64,000 nucleotides of DNA from Lepas anatifera (taxonomy: Eukaryota > Arthropoda > Thecostraca > Lepadidae). Both the position numbers and the translations under genes were made by a program. The notes under the pieces are model-generated. The model was given only the letters and a program-made list of their open reading frames with translations. It ran no database searches and was not told the origin of the DNA. Below are positions 22,185 through 32,625 of this stretch, in pieces. How positions within the stretch are numbered: position 1 is the stretch's first letter; every line of letters starts with the position of its first letter. The DNA is taken from positions 248,001 to 312,000 of the forward strand of contig JAOTON010000209.1 of assembly GCA_034440635.1 (NCBI GenBank), written 5' to 3'.

Positions 22185-22686
22185 CCGATGAATAGACTGG
22201 AAGGGGCATGGGTCGAATGCACTTCCCATGCAGAAACTCAGTATTTCCTCACTGCTCCTCACAAAACGTCAATTGAAGGGTTTGAACATATATACCTGGT
22301 CAATGGTGTAATGACCACTCTCCGAAGCAGAGAGCTGCAATTGATTGACATTTTTTGCACAGAGTAAAGGCAATGTCTTGTCAGCAATGTCAGGAAAGTA
22401 ATGGCCATTAACATCCGCCCTTAAAACAGCAGGAATGGGAACATGAATCGTTCACGATTACTATGTCGAATATATGATCCGGTACATTTGTCAAATTGCC
22501 CTCTATATTTTCATGAATGCTAAATCTTAGCTATCTGACAGCACTTTGACATTTAGTTCTGCTTTGTTTTATGTATACGTTTTTATTGACTGGATTTGAA
22601 ACATTAAATGCATTAGTTCCCGTCATGCTTTCAAGTTCAGCACTCTATCTCCAGACAAAAAGTGCACTATCGTGCAAGGACCTTCT
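22185..22686. other. Upstream flank of the fibrinogen-like gene, no gene seen
   Basis: No coding frame or repeat is recognised. It presumably contains the upstream regulatory sequence of the minus-strand gene. Confidence 0.35.
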
Positions 22687-22979
22687 TAACTATCGGTACC
22701 GGAACATATTTTGTAGAACTCGGTAGGCCCGTTCTGTGATATGAGTTTCATTTGAATAGTTTCACCCTGTTCTGACTTATGCTATCGTAAACTTTTTTAG
22801 GTCAGGTCAATTGAACTACACTGGTGACCTGACCTGATCTAAGATCTTGGAATTGTTCTCAAAGTTGTAAAATGATCAGCGGAAAGGTGTGCCAAGTACG
22901 GCTGCGCTAAACACCGCTGTTTTTATCATATCTCCAAAAAACGAGGAGGCGGGTATCCCTGTCCATGTCCGTGTTCAAG
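22687..22979 (-). mobile_element. Partial family B element, copy B5
   Basis: About 290 bp matches the right part of B4 in the same orientation, from ACCGGAACATATTTTGTAGA through GGTGACCTGACCTGATCT to CTGTCCATGTCCGTGTT. The other half is missing, so this is a 5'-truncated or deleted copy. Confidence 0.65.
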
Positions 22980-23251
22980 GAAATAAACTATTTTGTCGAA
23001 GATCTAAAAAGGACAACTCTGCAGAAAAATAAGTCTGAAAATTAGGAAACCACAATTTATTTCTACCTCCAATCGCTCAAAACAAAGATATCACCTCTCG
23101 TCTTACTGCGCTGAGTTGATCCGAGCATCGCGTGTAATCACGAATACGGCAGCTTGCGGCGGCGTGAAGCATTTAAGGTTGCATGGTAATACCTTTTTAA
23201 TAAGTTTCATCCAGATTGTTGCAGGTTCGGTTAGTAGAGTCGAAGCCTCAC
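22980..23251. other. Short spacer between TTAA elements
   Basis: No gene or repeat is recognised in this spacer. Confidence 0.3.
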
Positions 23252-23255
23252 TTAA

Positions 23256-24720
23256 CCTGCGCCCCACCAGGGGTCCGGCGCCACCTTCACCCCACCGGGG
23301 CCATCGATGGCCCCCTCTAACTCCGAAAATATGGAGGTTAGAGAAAATCTGCAAAGTGCATTAGAAGGCCCGCGTTAATTCAATAAGAAATTATTTGGCA
23401 TGTTTAAGCATTCAGGTCAATGGTTTCATCTCCAGAGGTCAAGTTAGGTCACGATAGGCTATTACCACTAAAATATGCGATGCTTAAAGGGAATGTAGCA
23501 CCTTGGTCGAATCCTGGAATTTAGTGAAATTAGGTCTACTTTTAGCCAAAAATAATGAAACCACTCATGATTTCTCTGAAAAATGTTCAATAAGCTCAAT
23601 TTTATTAAGTACTCCTCTAGGAAAATAAATAAATATCTGCCTGTGGATGATGTCATGATCTGGCAACCACTACCATACTTGAAACGCTTCAAGGGCTTCA
23701 ATTGGCTGATGCTCATTGTGACGTCAGCATATGTCGTCACACCAGCCGCTCACAACAATGGCCGCCCGGTGAGGGGCTGATAAGGGGGCTGGTGTTATGT
23801 AGGTTTTAGCTATTTCTACGGAAATATCGAGTTCTAAGACAAATGATAAATAGAGTCACGGGTTTTCCGACTTGCTTTACAACTTGGCTATCTCAGTTAA
23901 AATCACGTTATGAAGGTGGCACATTCCCTTTAAGAAAACTAGACATAACTCGTATGCCATTAAAGCCATTGAGATCTGGTAAAGTGCATTTGATAGAAAA
24001 ATGCCAGACCTTTTTTCGCTATGTGGAACGTAATGACCTCCCGCCAGTGGTTTGACCTCGAGAGGTCACCTCGTGACCTAATATGATCTAAGGTCACGAA
24101 TGGTCATAAAGAAACCTTGTCGTATATCAAATGAAAGCCAGTGTCAAGACATGCATGATGACGTTTATTTCAGCGCTCTAACCTGATTAGGTCAAAAGTT
24201 ATCGTCAATTTACTGTTTTTGACCCCTGGTGACCTGTGATGACCTTAGATAAGTCAGGGGGAAAACATCATCCCTGGGATCCGTTAAAGGGTGTCCAAAA
24301 ACGTTTTTTGTGAAATCTGAGCATTTTCAACCATTTTTGTGACTTTTAGATCATAAGACAGCTTTTCCCCATGCTTTTCCAATGGGAGAGGTCACCTCGT
24401 GACCTGACCTCAGGTCACGAAATAAAAAAAATATTGGATATGCATCTTGTAGACCCTGGAGATTTCATGAAGTGTAGGAAGTTTCAAATCAATCGACCGA
24501 GAAATGTAGCTCTTATAGAGCTCAAAAGTTGAAGTGAGGTGACCTTGGTCAACCTCGCCTGGTGACCCGACCCTGGGTGACCCGGGGTAAAAAAATTCAG
24601 GGATGGTGGGAAAATAATGGGTTGAGAGATAGAGCCCTCAACCATGGTGCTGCGTTTCGTCGTTTTCTGCTATCCCGAAAAAACCTTAGGGGGCCATCGA
24701 TTGCCCCGTTGGGGCGAGGG
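23256..24720 (+). mobile_element. TTAA-flanked family A element, copy A4, carrying a nested F element
   Basis: TTAA at 23252-23255 and 24721-24724, left end CCTGCGCCCCACCAGGGG, right end CGTTGGGGCGAGGG. Removing F1 (442 bp) and one duplicated TTAA leaves about 1019 bp, the family length. The AGGTCA arrays are present on both sides of the insertion. Confidence 0.85.
23488..23929 (+). mobile_element. TTAA-flanked non-autonomous element, family F copy F1, nested in A4
   Basis: A 442-bp unit with inverted ends AGGGAATGTAGCACCTT and AAGGTGGCACATTCCCT, flanked by TTAA at 23484-23487 and 23930-23933. Copy A1 has a single TTAA at the same place (CTTAAGAAAACT), so the empty site is known and the TTAA was duplicated. 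It is inverted relative to F2 at 29898-30347. Confidence 0.92.
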
Positions 24721-24729
24721 TTAATGCAT

Positions 24730-24889
24730 CATTGGATTCATCTCATCGTGGCGAATCGAATGATATACAATGTGATCATGTACTATATCATACAATATAT
24801 CTTATACCGTGATCATATGCCATTAATTTTTCTAAAAAAAACGCTATCCGCCATGGTTCAACGCAGAGGTCAGGCGCAGGGGCGCAAGT
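24730..24889. other. AT-rich spacer
   Basis: Short AT-rich sequence with imperfect inverted motifs around GTGATCAT. No gene is recognised. Confidence 0.3.
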
Positions 24890-25235
24890 TTCCATATATT
24901 TGGGGGGCTCGAGCCCCCCCAATGCTCGGAGAAGCCCCCCCAATGACCCGACGAGCCCCCCTCCCAATCCCAAGTCGCGGGCCCCTGCGGACAGGGCCGG
25001 GCCCCTGCCACAATTCCGATTTGCCACGATTGCCACGATGCCACGATTCCGGGCCCCAGTGGTCTACATGGGCTAGCTTTGGCTGAGGCCAGGCTCCCTC
25101 CCATGCTTGCGGGTGCCCTGTGGGCCACCCTTAACCTCGGTGTCAGCAACCGGCCCCCTAACGATATTTTTCAGGCCCACTTTGACTGCAGCCGGGTCCC
25201 TAATTCCGGCAGTCTCGGGTCTCCTGTCATCCAAC
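24890..25235. repeat. Left flank of the large minisatellite, duplicated on its right side
   Basis: About 25040-25235 (GTGGTCTACATGGGC...CCCCTAACGATATTTTTCAGG...GACTGCAGCCGGG) is repeated in diverged form at about 27205-27420 (GTGGTCTATCTGGGC...CCCCTAACGATATTCTCAGG...). The minisatellite lies between the two copies. Poly-C tracts at about 24905-24962 precede it. Confidence 0.65.
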
Positions 25236-27175
25236 CGGGCCCTCTGTGATCCACCCGGGCCCCCTGTGGACTGCAACCGGGCCCCCTGTAATCCACCCGG
25301 GCCCCCTGTGACTGCAGCCGGGCCCCATGTGATCTATCCGGCCCCCTGTGACTGCAACCGGGCCCCTCTTTGATCCACCCGCACCCCTGTGACTGCAACC
25401 GGGCCCCTCTTTGATCCACCCGCACCCCTGTGACTGCAACCGGGCCCCTGTGATCCACCCGGGCCCCTGTGACTGCAACCGGGCCCCCTGTCATCCACCC
25501 GGGCTCCCTGTGACTGCAACCGGGCCATCTGTGATCCACCCGGCCCACCTGTGACTGCAACCGGGCCCCCTGTGATACACCCGGGCCCCCTGTGATTACA
25601 ACCGGACCCCCTATCATCCACCCGGACCCCCTGTGACTGGGATCGGGCCATCTGTGATCAACCCGGGCCCCCTTTAATTACAATCGGGCACCCTATGATT
25701 CACCTGGGCCCCCTGTGACTGCAACCGGGCCATTTATGATCCACCCGGGCCCCCTGTGACTGAAACCGGGCCCCCTGTCATCCACCCGGGCCCCCTGTGA
25801 CTGCAAATGGGCTATCTGTGATCCACCCGGGGCCCCTGTGACTGCAACCGGGCCCCCTATGATCCATCCAGGCCCCCTGTGACTGCAACCGGGCCCCATG
25901 TGATCCACCCGGGCCCCTTGTAACTACAACCGGGCCCACTTTGATCCACCCGGGCCCCCTGTGACTGCAATCAGGCCCCCTATAATCCACCTGGGGCCCC
26001 CTGTGATCCACCCGGGGCCCCATGTGATCCATCCTGGGCCCCTGTGATCCACGCGGGCCCTCTTTGACTGCAACCAGGCCCCCTGAGATCCACCCGGGCC
26101 CCTGTGACGGCAAACGGATTCCCTGTGGTTCAACCGGGCCACCTGTGACTGAAACCGGGCCCCCTGTCATCCACCCGCAACCGGGCCCCCTGTGACTGCA
26201 ACTGGGCCATCTGTGATCCACCCGGGGCCCCTGTGACTGCAACCGGGCCCCCTATGATTCACTCAGGCCCCCTGTGACTGCGACCGGGCCCCCTTTGATC
26301 CACCCGGGCCCCCTGTGACTGCAACTGGACCCCCTGTGATTACAACCAGGCCAGTTAAGATCCACCCGGGCCATCTGTGATCCACCCGGGTCCCCTGTGA
26401 CTGCAACCGGGCCCTCTGTGAGCCATCCGGCCCCCCTGTGACTGCAACCGGGCCCCCTGTAATCCACCAGGGCCCCCTGGGACTGCAACCGGGCCATCTG
26501 TGATCCACTCGGGGCCCCTGTGACTGCAGCCATGCACTATGTGACTGCAACCGGGCCCCCTGTGACTGCAACCGGGCCCCCTTTGATTCACCCGGGCCCC
26601 CTGTGACTGCAATCGGGCCCCCTGTAATCCAACTGGGGCCCCCTGTGATCCACCCGGGGCCCCATGTGATCCATCCTGGGCCCCTGTGATCCACACGGGC
26701 CCTCTTTGACTGCAACCGAGCCCCCTTTGATCCACCCGGGCCCCCTGTGACTGCAACTGGACCCCCTGTGATTACAACCAGGCCAGTTAAGATCCACCCG
26801 GCCCCCTGTTATCCACCCGGGCCCCTGTGACTGCAAACCGGGCCCCCTGTGACTGCAAGCGTGCCATCTATGATCCACCCGGGCCCACTGTGACTGAAAC
26901 CGGGCCCCCTGTAATCCACTCGGGCCCCCTGTGACTGCAACCGGGCCCCATGTGATCCACCCGGGCCCCCTGTAATTACAACCGGGCCCCCTATGATCCA
27001 CCCGGCCCCCTGTTATCCACCCGGGCCCCTGTGACTGCAACCGGGCCATCTGTGATCCGCCCGAGCCCCTGTCACCGCAACCGGGCGCCTGTGATCCACC
27101 CGGGCCCCCTGCGACTGCAACCGGGACCTGTGACTGCAACCGGGCTCCCTGTGGTCCAGGAGGCGCGGGTCCTCT
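25236..27175. repeat. GC-rich minisatellite, about 1.9 kb, with higher-order structure
   Basis: The basic motif of about 20-21 bp alternates between GTGATCCACCCGGGCCCC and GTGACTGCAACCGGGCCCC forms, giving a dimer of about 41 bp. Larger segments recur: the block with TTACAACCAGGCCAGTTAAG at about 26340 and again at 26770, and the CCCATGTGATCCATCCTGGG block at about 26015 and 26660. All frames translate to glycine/proline/arginine repeats, so open frames here are not evidence of genes. Confidence 0.9.
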
Positions 27176-27700
27176 AATGTCACGGACGGGCCCTTGCCAT
27201 GAGTGCGGGGCCCCGTGGTCTATCTGGGCTTGCTGTGGCTGCGGTCGGGCTCCCTGGCATGCTTGCTTGGGGGCGGTCCCCTTTAGGGCCACCCATAATC
27301 GCTGTGTCCGCAAACGGGCCCCTAACGATATTCTCAGGCCCATTTTGACTGCATCCGGGGCCCTATTTCTGGCATTCTCGGGACGTTTTTGGTTCCTCTG
27401 TGACTGCAACCGGGCTCCTTGTATTCTGCCTTGGCCACTTTTAGTCTGCCCGGGGCCTTTGTAGGTGGTCTGGGCTTTTTGTAGTGTGCCTGGGTCCTGT
27501 GTGGTCCGCCCGGGCCCCTGTGGTCTGCCTGCGCCCCTTGTGGCGGTCTGGGCTCATTTTAGTCTGCCCGGGCCTTCTGTGGTCTGTTCGGACCCCCTGT
27601 GGTCTACCCAGCCCCCTGCGGTCTGCCCGGCCCCTTGCAATTTGCCCGGGCTCCTATGGTTTGTCCGTGTCCCTGTGGTCTGCAAGGAACCACAGCACTA
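27176..27700. repeat. Right flank duplication and degenerate GGTCTGCC-type repeat
   Basis: The first 245 bp repeat the left flank. From about 27440 to 27690 a different degenerate unit takes over (TGTGGTCTGCCCGGGCCCC-like), about 25-28 bp long. Confidence 0.6.
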
Positions 27701-27865
27701 GCGGATCCAGGGGGTAATGGTAAAATCGGGGAATTTGATGCCCTCCCCAAATTCCCCGATTTTACTGATTTTTACGGATTTTCTTCAAACAAAAACCTTA
27801 TTTTTTCACGATTTGGGGCCCCGTTGCCCCCCTCCCCACCATCGGCCTGAATCCGTCCCTGATTC
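27701..27865 (+). mobile_element. Short hAT-like non-autonomous element with GCGGATCCAGGGGG end
   Basis: The left end TAGCGGATCCAGGGGG and right end GGCCTGAATCCGTCCCTG are roughly inverted. The interior (CCCCGATTTT, GATTTTCTTC, GGGGCCCCGTTGCCCCCCTC) resembles the unit at about 59551-59690. No convincing 8-bp duplication was found. Confidence 0.45.
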
Positions 27866-28704
27866 CACTCCTCCCACTTCGCTGTATTCGGGAACCCGTG
27901 CTATAATTTCAGGCTCCCTCTGGGCTACCCAGGCCTCCTCTGGCTCTAGCCGGGCTCCTTGCCTTGCTTACGACCCCCGTAGTTCACCACCCCGCCCCCC
28001 ACCGTACGCAGCCGGGCCCCTTCCGATAAGTACTGGTTTAATAAATTGACATGTTTGTTATTTTGGCATCTCTCCGCCGGCACTACTTTTCTTCATTGAT
28101 ATATTTCTAGGCATTTTTGTCAGAAATGTGCATAAAGTTTTCCATTTTTGTTTGTTCTAGTGGAATTGTAAATACAGACAAATTTAAGTCTCTTAAATTT
28201 GTCAAAATTTGACAAATTTAAGTCTCTTAAATTTGTCTGTCAAAAAGTGTAACATATCTTGTCGTCAAATCTGGGTCAAATAATGTGCGTCCGCCGGTGA
28301 ATGGTAGCCTCTTAATTTCCCGGGCTTGTCAGCGTAGCGCGAAGGAAGCTAAGGCATGCTCCTGGCTCTCTTGTCGCGTTCGCCGAGGCGAATGATTTGC
28401 ACAAAGTTTGCCTTGAACAGTAAAATTGGCATGTTTATGATTCAATCGGCTTGTGTCTACTCTGGAAAAGTTTCGTTAGCCTCTGATTTGGATTTTACGT
28501 TTGGGCTTTTCGTGTCAATCCAAATCGTGCTCCGATGCGCAGTGTTGAATGGCAAGTGAAGTGATTGTTTGCTATTAGCTCCTGTCGGGCTAAATCACTA
28601 ATGAGTGATGATCCCCTGTCCGGCTCCCCTGATGGCTAAATACCAAGACTTGGAGAATATTTTGCCCCCTATGGCCCCCCCAGGATGTTCTCGTCTATTG
28701 TATT
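27866..28704. other. Region without recognised gene; contains a double palindrome
   Basis: At about 28172-28241 GACAAATTTAAGTCTC-TTAAATTTGTC occurs twice, separated by AAAATTT. The whole block is close to a palindrome ending in ACAGAC/GTCTGT and could form one long or two short hairpins. The rest is unremarkable. Confidence 0.5.
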
Positions 28705-28970
28705 ATGTTCGTATATTCTGCGGAGGAGCGTGAAACCCTAGAAAAGCCAATCTCTGTTGAGGAATCAGACAAATACGTGAGGGAAATAAAAGTAGGCAAA
28801 TCCCTTGGCTCTAATGCTTATGCTATAGAACTTTTCAAACGCTTCTGGCTAGACATAAGAAAAATAAAACATTTTCTTACGCAATACATAACACACTGTC
28901 AGAAAATTAGCAAGATGTCAGACATTTTTCGTAAGGAAATATATACTCTAATTCCAGAAACCCAGATCAT
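28705..28970 (+). pseudogene. L1/Tx1-like LINE reverse-transcriptase N-terminal fragment
   Basis: An open plus-strand frame encodes EKPISVEESDKYVREIKVGK then SLGSNAYAIELFKRFW, followed by IYTLIPETQ. This matches the L1-type order (I..EE...A...LK.GKSPG.DG...EFYK.FW...ITLIPK). The similarity stops at about 28970, next to the end of the SVWC gene on the opposite strand. No other part of the LINE is present. Confidence 0.7.
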
Positions 28971-28975
28971 GCTCT

Positions 28976-29611
28976 TTACTTCCAAGACCGGCATTCTCCC
29001 CAGGTCCTGTCCCGTATTAGGATTTTTCCCTCGCGGCAAAGGCCCCATTTGCAGCCGGGCAGGTCCCAGTCATCGTCATCGTTGAACACTCGCTTCAGCT
29101 CAGGCACATAGCACTGATCAGGCTCTGGGCAGCTGAATTTGGGACAGCAGGCCGGATGTTCAGCACCCTCCCGGCCCTTCACCCGCTTACACCCAGAGGT
29201 CGGAGACAGTTCCACGGAGGGGCACGGCAGAACAACTATATTTCCCTTGTCGCATCTGGCCTGGTTGCAGCCGGGCAGAGTCCAGGTGTCTCCATGGTTG
29301 AATACTCGGTCCTTGTCCTTGTCGTAGCACTGACAGTTGACGTTGGGGCAGCAGGCCGGATAGTCAGCTCCCTCTGTGCCCTTCACCACTATACACCCGG
29401 GGCCCAAGGTCAGGTTAGGGTCTTCACATTCTTGTGTCTTCACCTCTCCGTTGACACAGGAGGCACCCTGGCACTGGGGCTGGGTCCATTTTTCACCAAT
29501 GTTGAAGTGTTTCTTCAAAGGTGCCGAGTAGCAACGTGGAGGTGGCACTCCGTACCCAGGGGCCGCTGCTATGGCAACCACCACCAGCAGGCTAACAGTT
29601 GAGCTATGCAT
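28976..29611 (-). CDS. Secreted multi-SVWC (single-domain von Willebrand factor C) protein, third module truncated
   Basis: An ATG at 29611 opens a 211-codon frame with a hydrophobic signal peptide (residues about 1-21). Two full SVWC modules follow, each with eight cysteines in the same spacing: 27, 47, 52, 62, 73, 87, 88, 93 and 95, 115, 120, 130, 141, 155, 156, 161, with the CCP signature at the end of each. A third begins at C167 (C187 and C192 in register) but then loses the pattern, and the frame stops at residue 211 with only one further cysteine. SVWC proteins are secreted arthropod proteins linked to immune or nutritional responses; the role here is inferred only. The stop is in TGGAAGTAAAG, which could also be a weak splice donor, so a missing last exon cannot be excluded. 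An L1-like fragment abuts the 3' end. Confidence 0.8.
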   Translation of the reverse strand: MHSSTVSLLVVVAIAAAPGYGVPPPRCYSAPLKKHFNIGEKWTQPQCQGASCVNGEVKTQECEDPNLTLGPGCIVVKGTEGADYPACCPNVNCQCYDKDKDRVFNHGDTWTLPGCNQARCDKGNIVVLPCPSVELSPTSGCKRVKGREGAEHPACCPKFSCPEPDQCYVPELKRVFNDDDDWDLPGCKWGLCREGKILIRDRTWGECRSWK

Positions 29612-29642
29612 GATAATGTTACACCTTGATGAGAATGAAGCA

Positions 29643-29679
29643 GACTGATGCCGCCGTTAATATCTGCTCGGCTTAAATA
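29643..29679 (-). promoter_or_regulatory. Core promoter of the SVWC gene: TATA plus initiator
   Basis: On the minus strand TATTTAA (29679 to 29673) is followed, with its first T 33 bp from the initiator A, by TCAGTC (29648 to 29643), a perfect match to the arthropod initiator TCAKTY. A start there gives a leader of about 35 nt before the ATG. Confidence 0.7.
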
Positions 29680-29897
29680 CTGTCGACTGGAGGGGAGGAG
29701 GACAAAGTCGGCCAGCACGCAATGGCTAAGCTAAGGCTAAGCTACAAACAAAGCCCACCGCACGAAACACTGATCCGAAACAGATGTATTCAGTTCTGAG
29801 AGCTGTCATGCCGTGCTTGTGGTACGCTCTGTTCCCGTCTAAGCTGCCTGGCAACACGCGACGGTATCGTGTTGTTTGTGTTGTCGGTGGTCTTTAA

Positions 29898-30347
29898 AGG
29901 GAATGTGGCACCTTTATAACGTGATTTTAACTGAGATAGCCAAGTTGTAAAGCAAGTCGGAAAACCCGGTACTCAATATATAATTTGTCTTGGAACTCGA
30001 GATTTCCGAAGAAAAAAGCTAAAACCTACCTGCAATGTACCCCTCATGTACCCCTAGCAGCAGGCCACAGTTGTCATGGCTGTTGGTGTGACGACATATG
30101 CTGAGGTCACGATGAGCATCAGCCAATCGAAGCCCTTGAAGCTTTTCGAGTATGGAAGTGGTTGCCAGATCATGACATCATCCACAGGCAGATATTTATT
30201 TCTTTTCCTAGATGAGCATTTTAAAAATCAAAATATTGGGCTTATTGTAAATTTTTCAGAGAAATCATGGGTAGTTTCATTATTTTCGGCTAAACGTTCG
30301 CCTAATTACACTAAATTCCAGGATTAGACCAAGGTGCCACATTCCCT
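29898..30347 (-). mobile_element. TTAA-flanked family F element, copy F2
   Basis: A 450-bp unit with ends AGGGAATGTGGCACCTT and AAGGTGCCACATTCCCT between TTAA sites at 29894-29897 and 30348-30351. It aligns end to end with F1 in inverse orientation, sharing AACTGAGATAGCCAAGTTGT. It lies about 280 bp upstream of the SVWC gene start. Confidence 0.92.
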
Positions 30348-30546
30348 TTAACAGCTGGAAGCATAACAAACTGTGCATATTTGACGTGCTCAGGAAAGTT
30401 CGCCAATGACCGAAAGACGTCAAAAATGATTTAACTGAAAAGTCTGGTCATCTTTCTATCCAGTTCCTGCAGCGCTTATGCTTTCCTACGCCGGAGTTGC
30501 AGGAATTTCAGGGACTCTTCTGGGAATGGCGTTCCTCTGCTTTTAA

Positions 30547-31165
30547 ACCGGGCTCCGGTGGGCCTCCGAGCCACCTTCGCCCTGGTGGGGAGTGTTTGAA
30601 CACCTCGAACTTGATACCAAAAATAAAAGCTGTGTTATCATGTCATGCAAAGTCATTGACCTAAGTCTGAAATCTGCTTTAGTAGCACCAGATGACCTCT
30701 CAGAGGTCACAGGTCCAAAGTTGCAACATGAACATGAAAAAGGGCTGAGGATACTACAGCTTGAGGAATATGAAGGCATTCTCAGCTGTATCTACACAAA
30801 TACAGCCCAATTCTGTTTTTGCCATGTATTTCCAATGGAGAGGTCATGGTCCGTACATGACCGTAGGTCATCGATATGAAAAATCCCGGAATATATGTTG
30901 TAGCACTCAGTAAGCTCATTATTTTTTATAAGTTTCAATCCGATAAATTTTTCCATTTCTTACTTATGCCACCTTAAACATTTTTTTAGCTGAGGTCACT
31001 TGACCTCCACTAGTGAGCTGACCTGAGATGACCAACCTTAAAATTTTGAGAAAAGTTGAGGAATTGATTAAGGATAGGCTGGGCCAAATACGGCGGCGCC
31101 GCCGTTTTTTTGTGTCGCTGGAAAAACCCGAGGTGGAGTGTTCAAACACCCCCACCGGGGGAGAG
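30547..31165 (+). mobile_element. TTAA-flanked non-autonomous element, family C
   Basis: A 619-bp unit between TTAA sites (30543-30546 and 31166-31169). Subterminal inverted repeats are GGTGGGGAGTGTTTGAACAC on the left and GTGTTCAAACACCCCCACC on the right. It has 8 exact AGGTCA/TGACCT hexamers by hand count. Parts resemble family B, such as GACCTGAGATGACCAACCTT, so B and C may share an ancestor. Confidence 0.75.
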
Positions 31166-31169
31166 TTAA

Positions 31170-32230
31170 GAAGTGTATCGCCTCTCTTATGACACCTGAA
31201 GTAGCTATTAATAGTCAGTGAAACAGATTGATTATTTGTGCTTGTAGTGTTTTGAAATGTTTTTGTTAGCGCCCGTTCATACCCTTATGGCTTTGGTGCT
31301 TAGAGCGACACCTTTTCAGACATATGGCGGCTTGTTCGGTTAGTTTTCGAGACGGGCGCTAGGTGCTGATATCCGTGAGCGGCCTGAGCTGGGTTGCCGT
31401 CGCTTTAGTGGTGATATTCCATTTTTTTGGTGCTGGAAATGCAGGTGATGTTCACTGAAAGAAAAAATGACACCCAGCCCTAACATGACCCTAAAATATA
31501 GCGAATGAGACACCTTTTTTGGTGGACTGATGACTATTTTTGGGGATTAGATCCCGTCATTTGGCGTCAATAACCTTTAAACGGTGTAATTTCCGAAAGT
31601 AACAAGACACCCCATTTTGAATACCATTTCTGACACCTCTTTCTGGCATCAAAACAATACTCACATGGGGATTTATTGTTGACGTCATCCGTAAATGAGC
31701 TCTATTGGCCCGTCGGTGATGAATCAAATAAACTAAACTAAACTAAACATTAAGGGTGTCAGGCATTTTAATGGAGGTATCCCGACCACCAAATGAGGAA
31801 TTTGACTCTTTTCGTGAGGTGTAGGTAGGGTGTCGGACTTTTTCAAGAAAGGTGTCCGACGCCTTTCGTAGGGTGTATGAAGGGTGTCAGACTCTTCCAA
31901 GAAGGCGTCTGACTCTCTGCACTTAGCTTGCGAGTGGTCACCACCCCTTTTGTAGAGAAGTTCGCCCCTCACTGGAGAGTTTGACTCTTCTGTGACGTCA
32001 CAGCACGTGCTATTTCCGTTTTTGTTGCTGCGAAACGGCGTAAAACCGCCTCATGTTGTGTGCAGAAGTAATGGGAGCAGGGTAAGGTAAGTGAAGTTAT
32101 AATTTTATGCAATGCATTGTAGGATTGATAGGCTGATGCATTGGAAAATTAGCATTGCACACTATGTGCCTTCAATTTAAGAAATATCATCGAGCATATC
32201 TTACAAGTCCGCTTATTTGGTGGATACAGT
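31170..32230. other. Region without recognised gene; degenerate tandem motif
   Basis: About 31745-31985 contains a loose repeat of AGGGTGTC(A/G)GACT and AAGAAAGGTGTCCGAC units. No gene is recognised. Confidence 0.4.
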
Positions 32231-32625
32231 TTTAACACATGCTGTATGCAGTGCGTCACCCTGGATTTCTTTCCTTGGGGATTAGGATTGATGGGGGCCT
32301 CCTATCCCCGTTCCTTAAAGAGGCTCCTGGGTTTTGGGGGCTTCCATTTGGTTTTCATTTAGGGGCTTTCTTTATAAGAAAGGGACCTCCCATGTTGAGC
32401 GTTAATGGGCAACCTTTATAAGTAAAGGCACCTCCACGTAGGCCGTTCATTGGGCGTCTTTTATAAGTAAGGGGCCTCCTGGATAGGCTGTCTTATACTA
32501 GGCTTGCTTTATAAGTAAAAGGGCCGCCTATGCGGGCTGTTGAGTGGATCTCTTTGTTAAGGAGGTCTCCTAAGTAGATCATTATGGGGCTTCCTTTATA
32601 GCTAGTGGGGCCTCCTGCACAGAGG
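32231..32625. repeat. Degenerate minisatellite, about 60-bp unit with TTTATAAGTAA
   Basis: The motif CTTTATAAGTAAAGG(C/G)(A/C)CCTCC recurs at about 32365, 32410, 32458, 32506 and 32594 with GGC(C/T)GT...GGGC between. A diverged relative appears at about 34650-34690 (CCTCCTTTATAAGCAG). Confidence 0.55.

Noticed and set aside
23488..23929. Assignment of families E and F to piggyBac
   Set aside because: The TTAA target fits, but their AGGG...CCCT ends are the reverse of the usual CCY...RGG; Kolobok or another TTAA group is possible, so no superfamily is named.
25236..27175. CRISPR array
   Set aside because: Units are contiguous, diverged and lack unique spacers; the genome is animal.
25171..27409. 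Long glycine/proline/arginine-rich open frames on the minus strand (up to 273 codons)
   Set aside because: They are produced by the minisatellite, whose unit length and GC bias keep several frames open at once.
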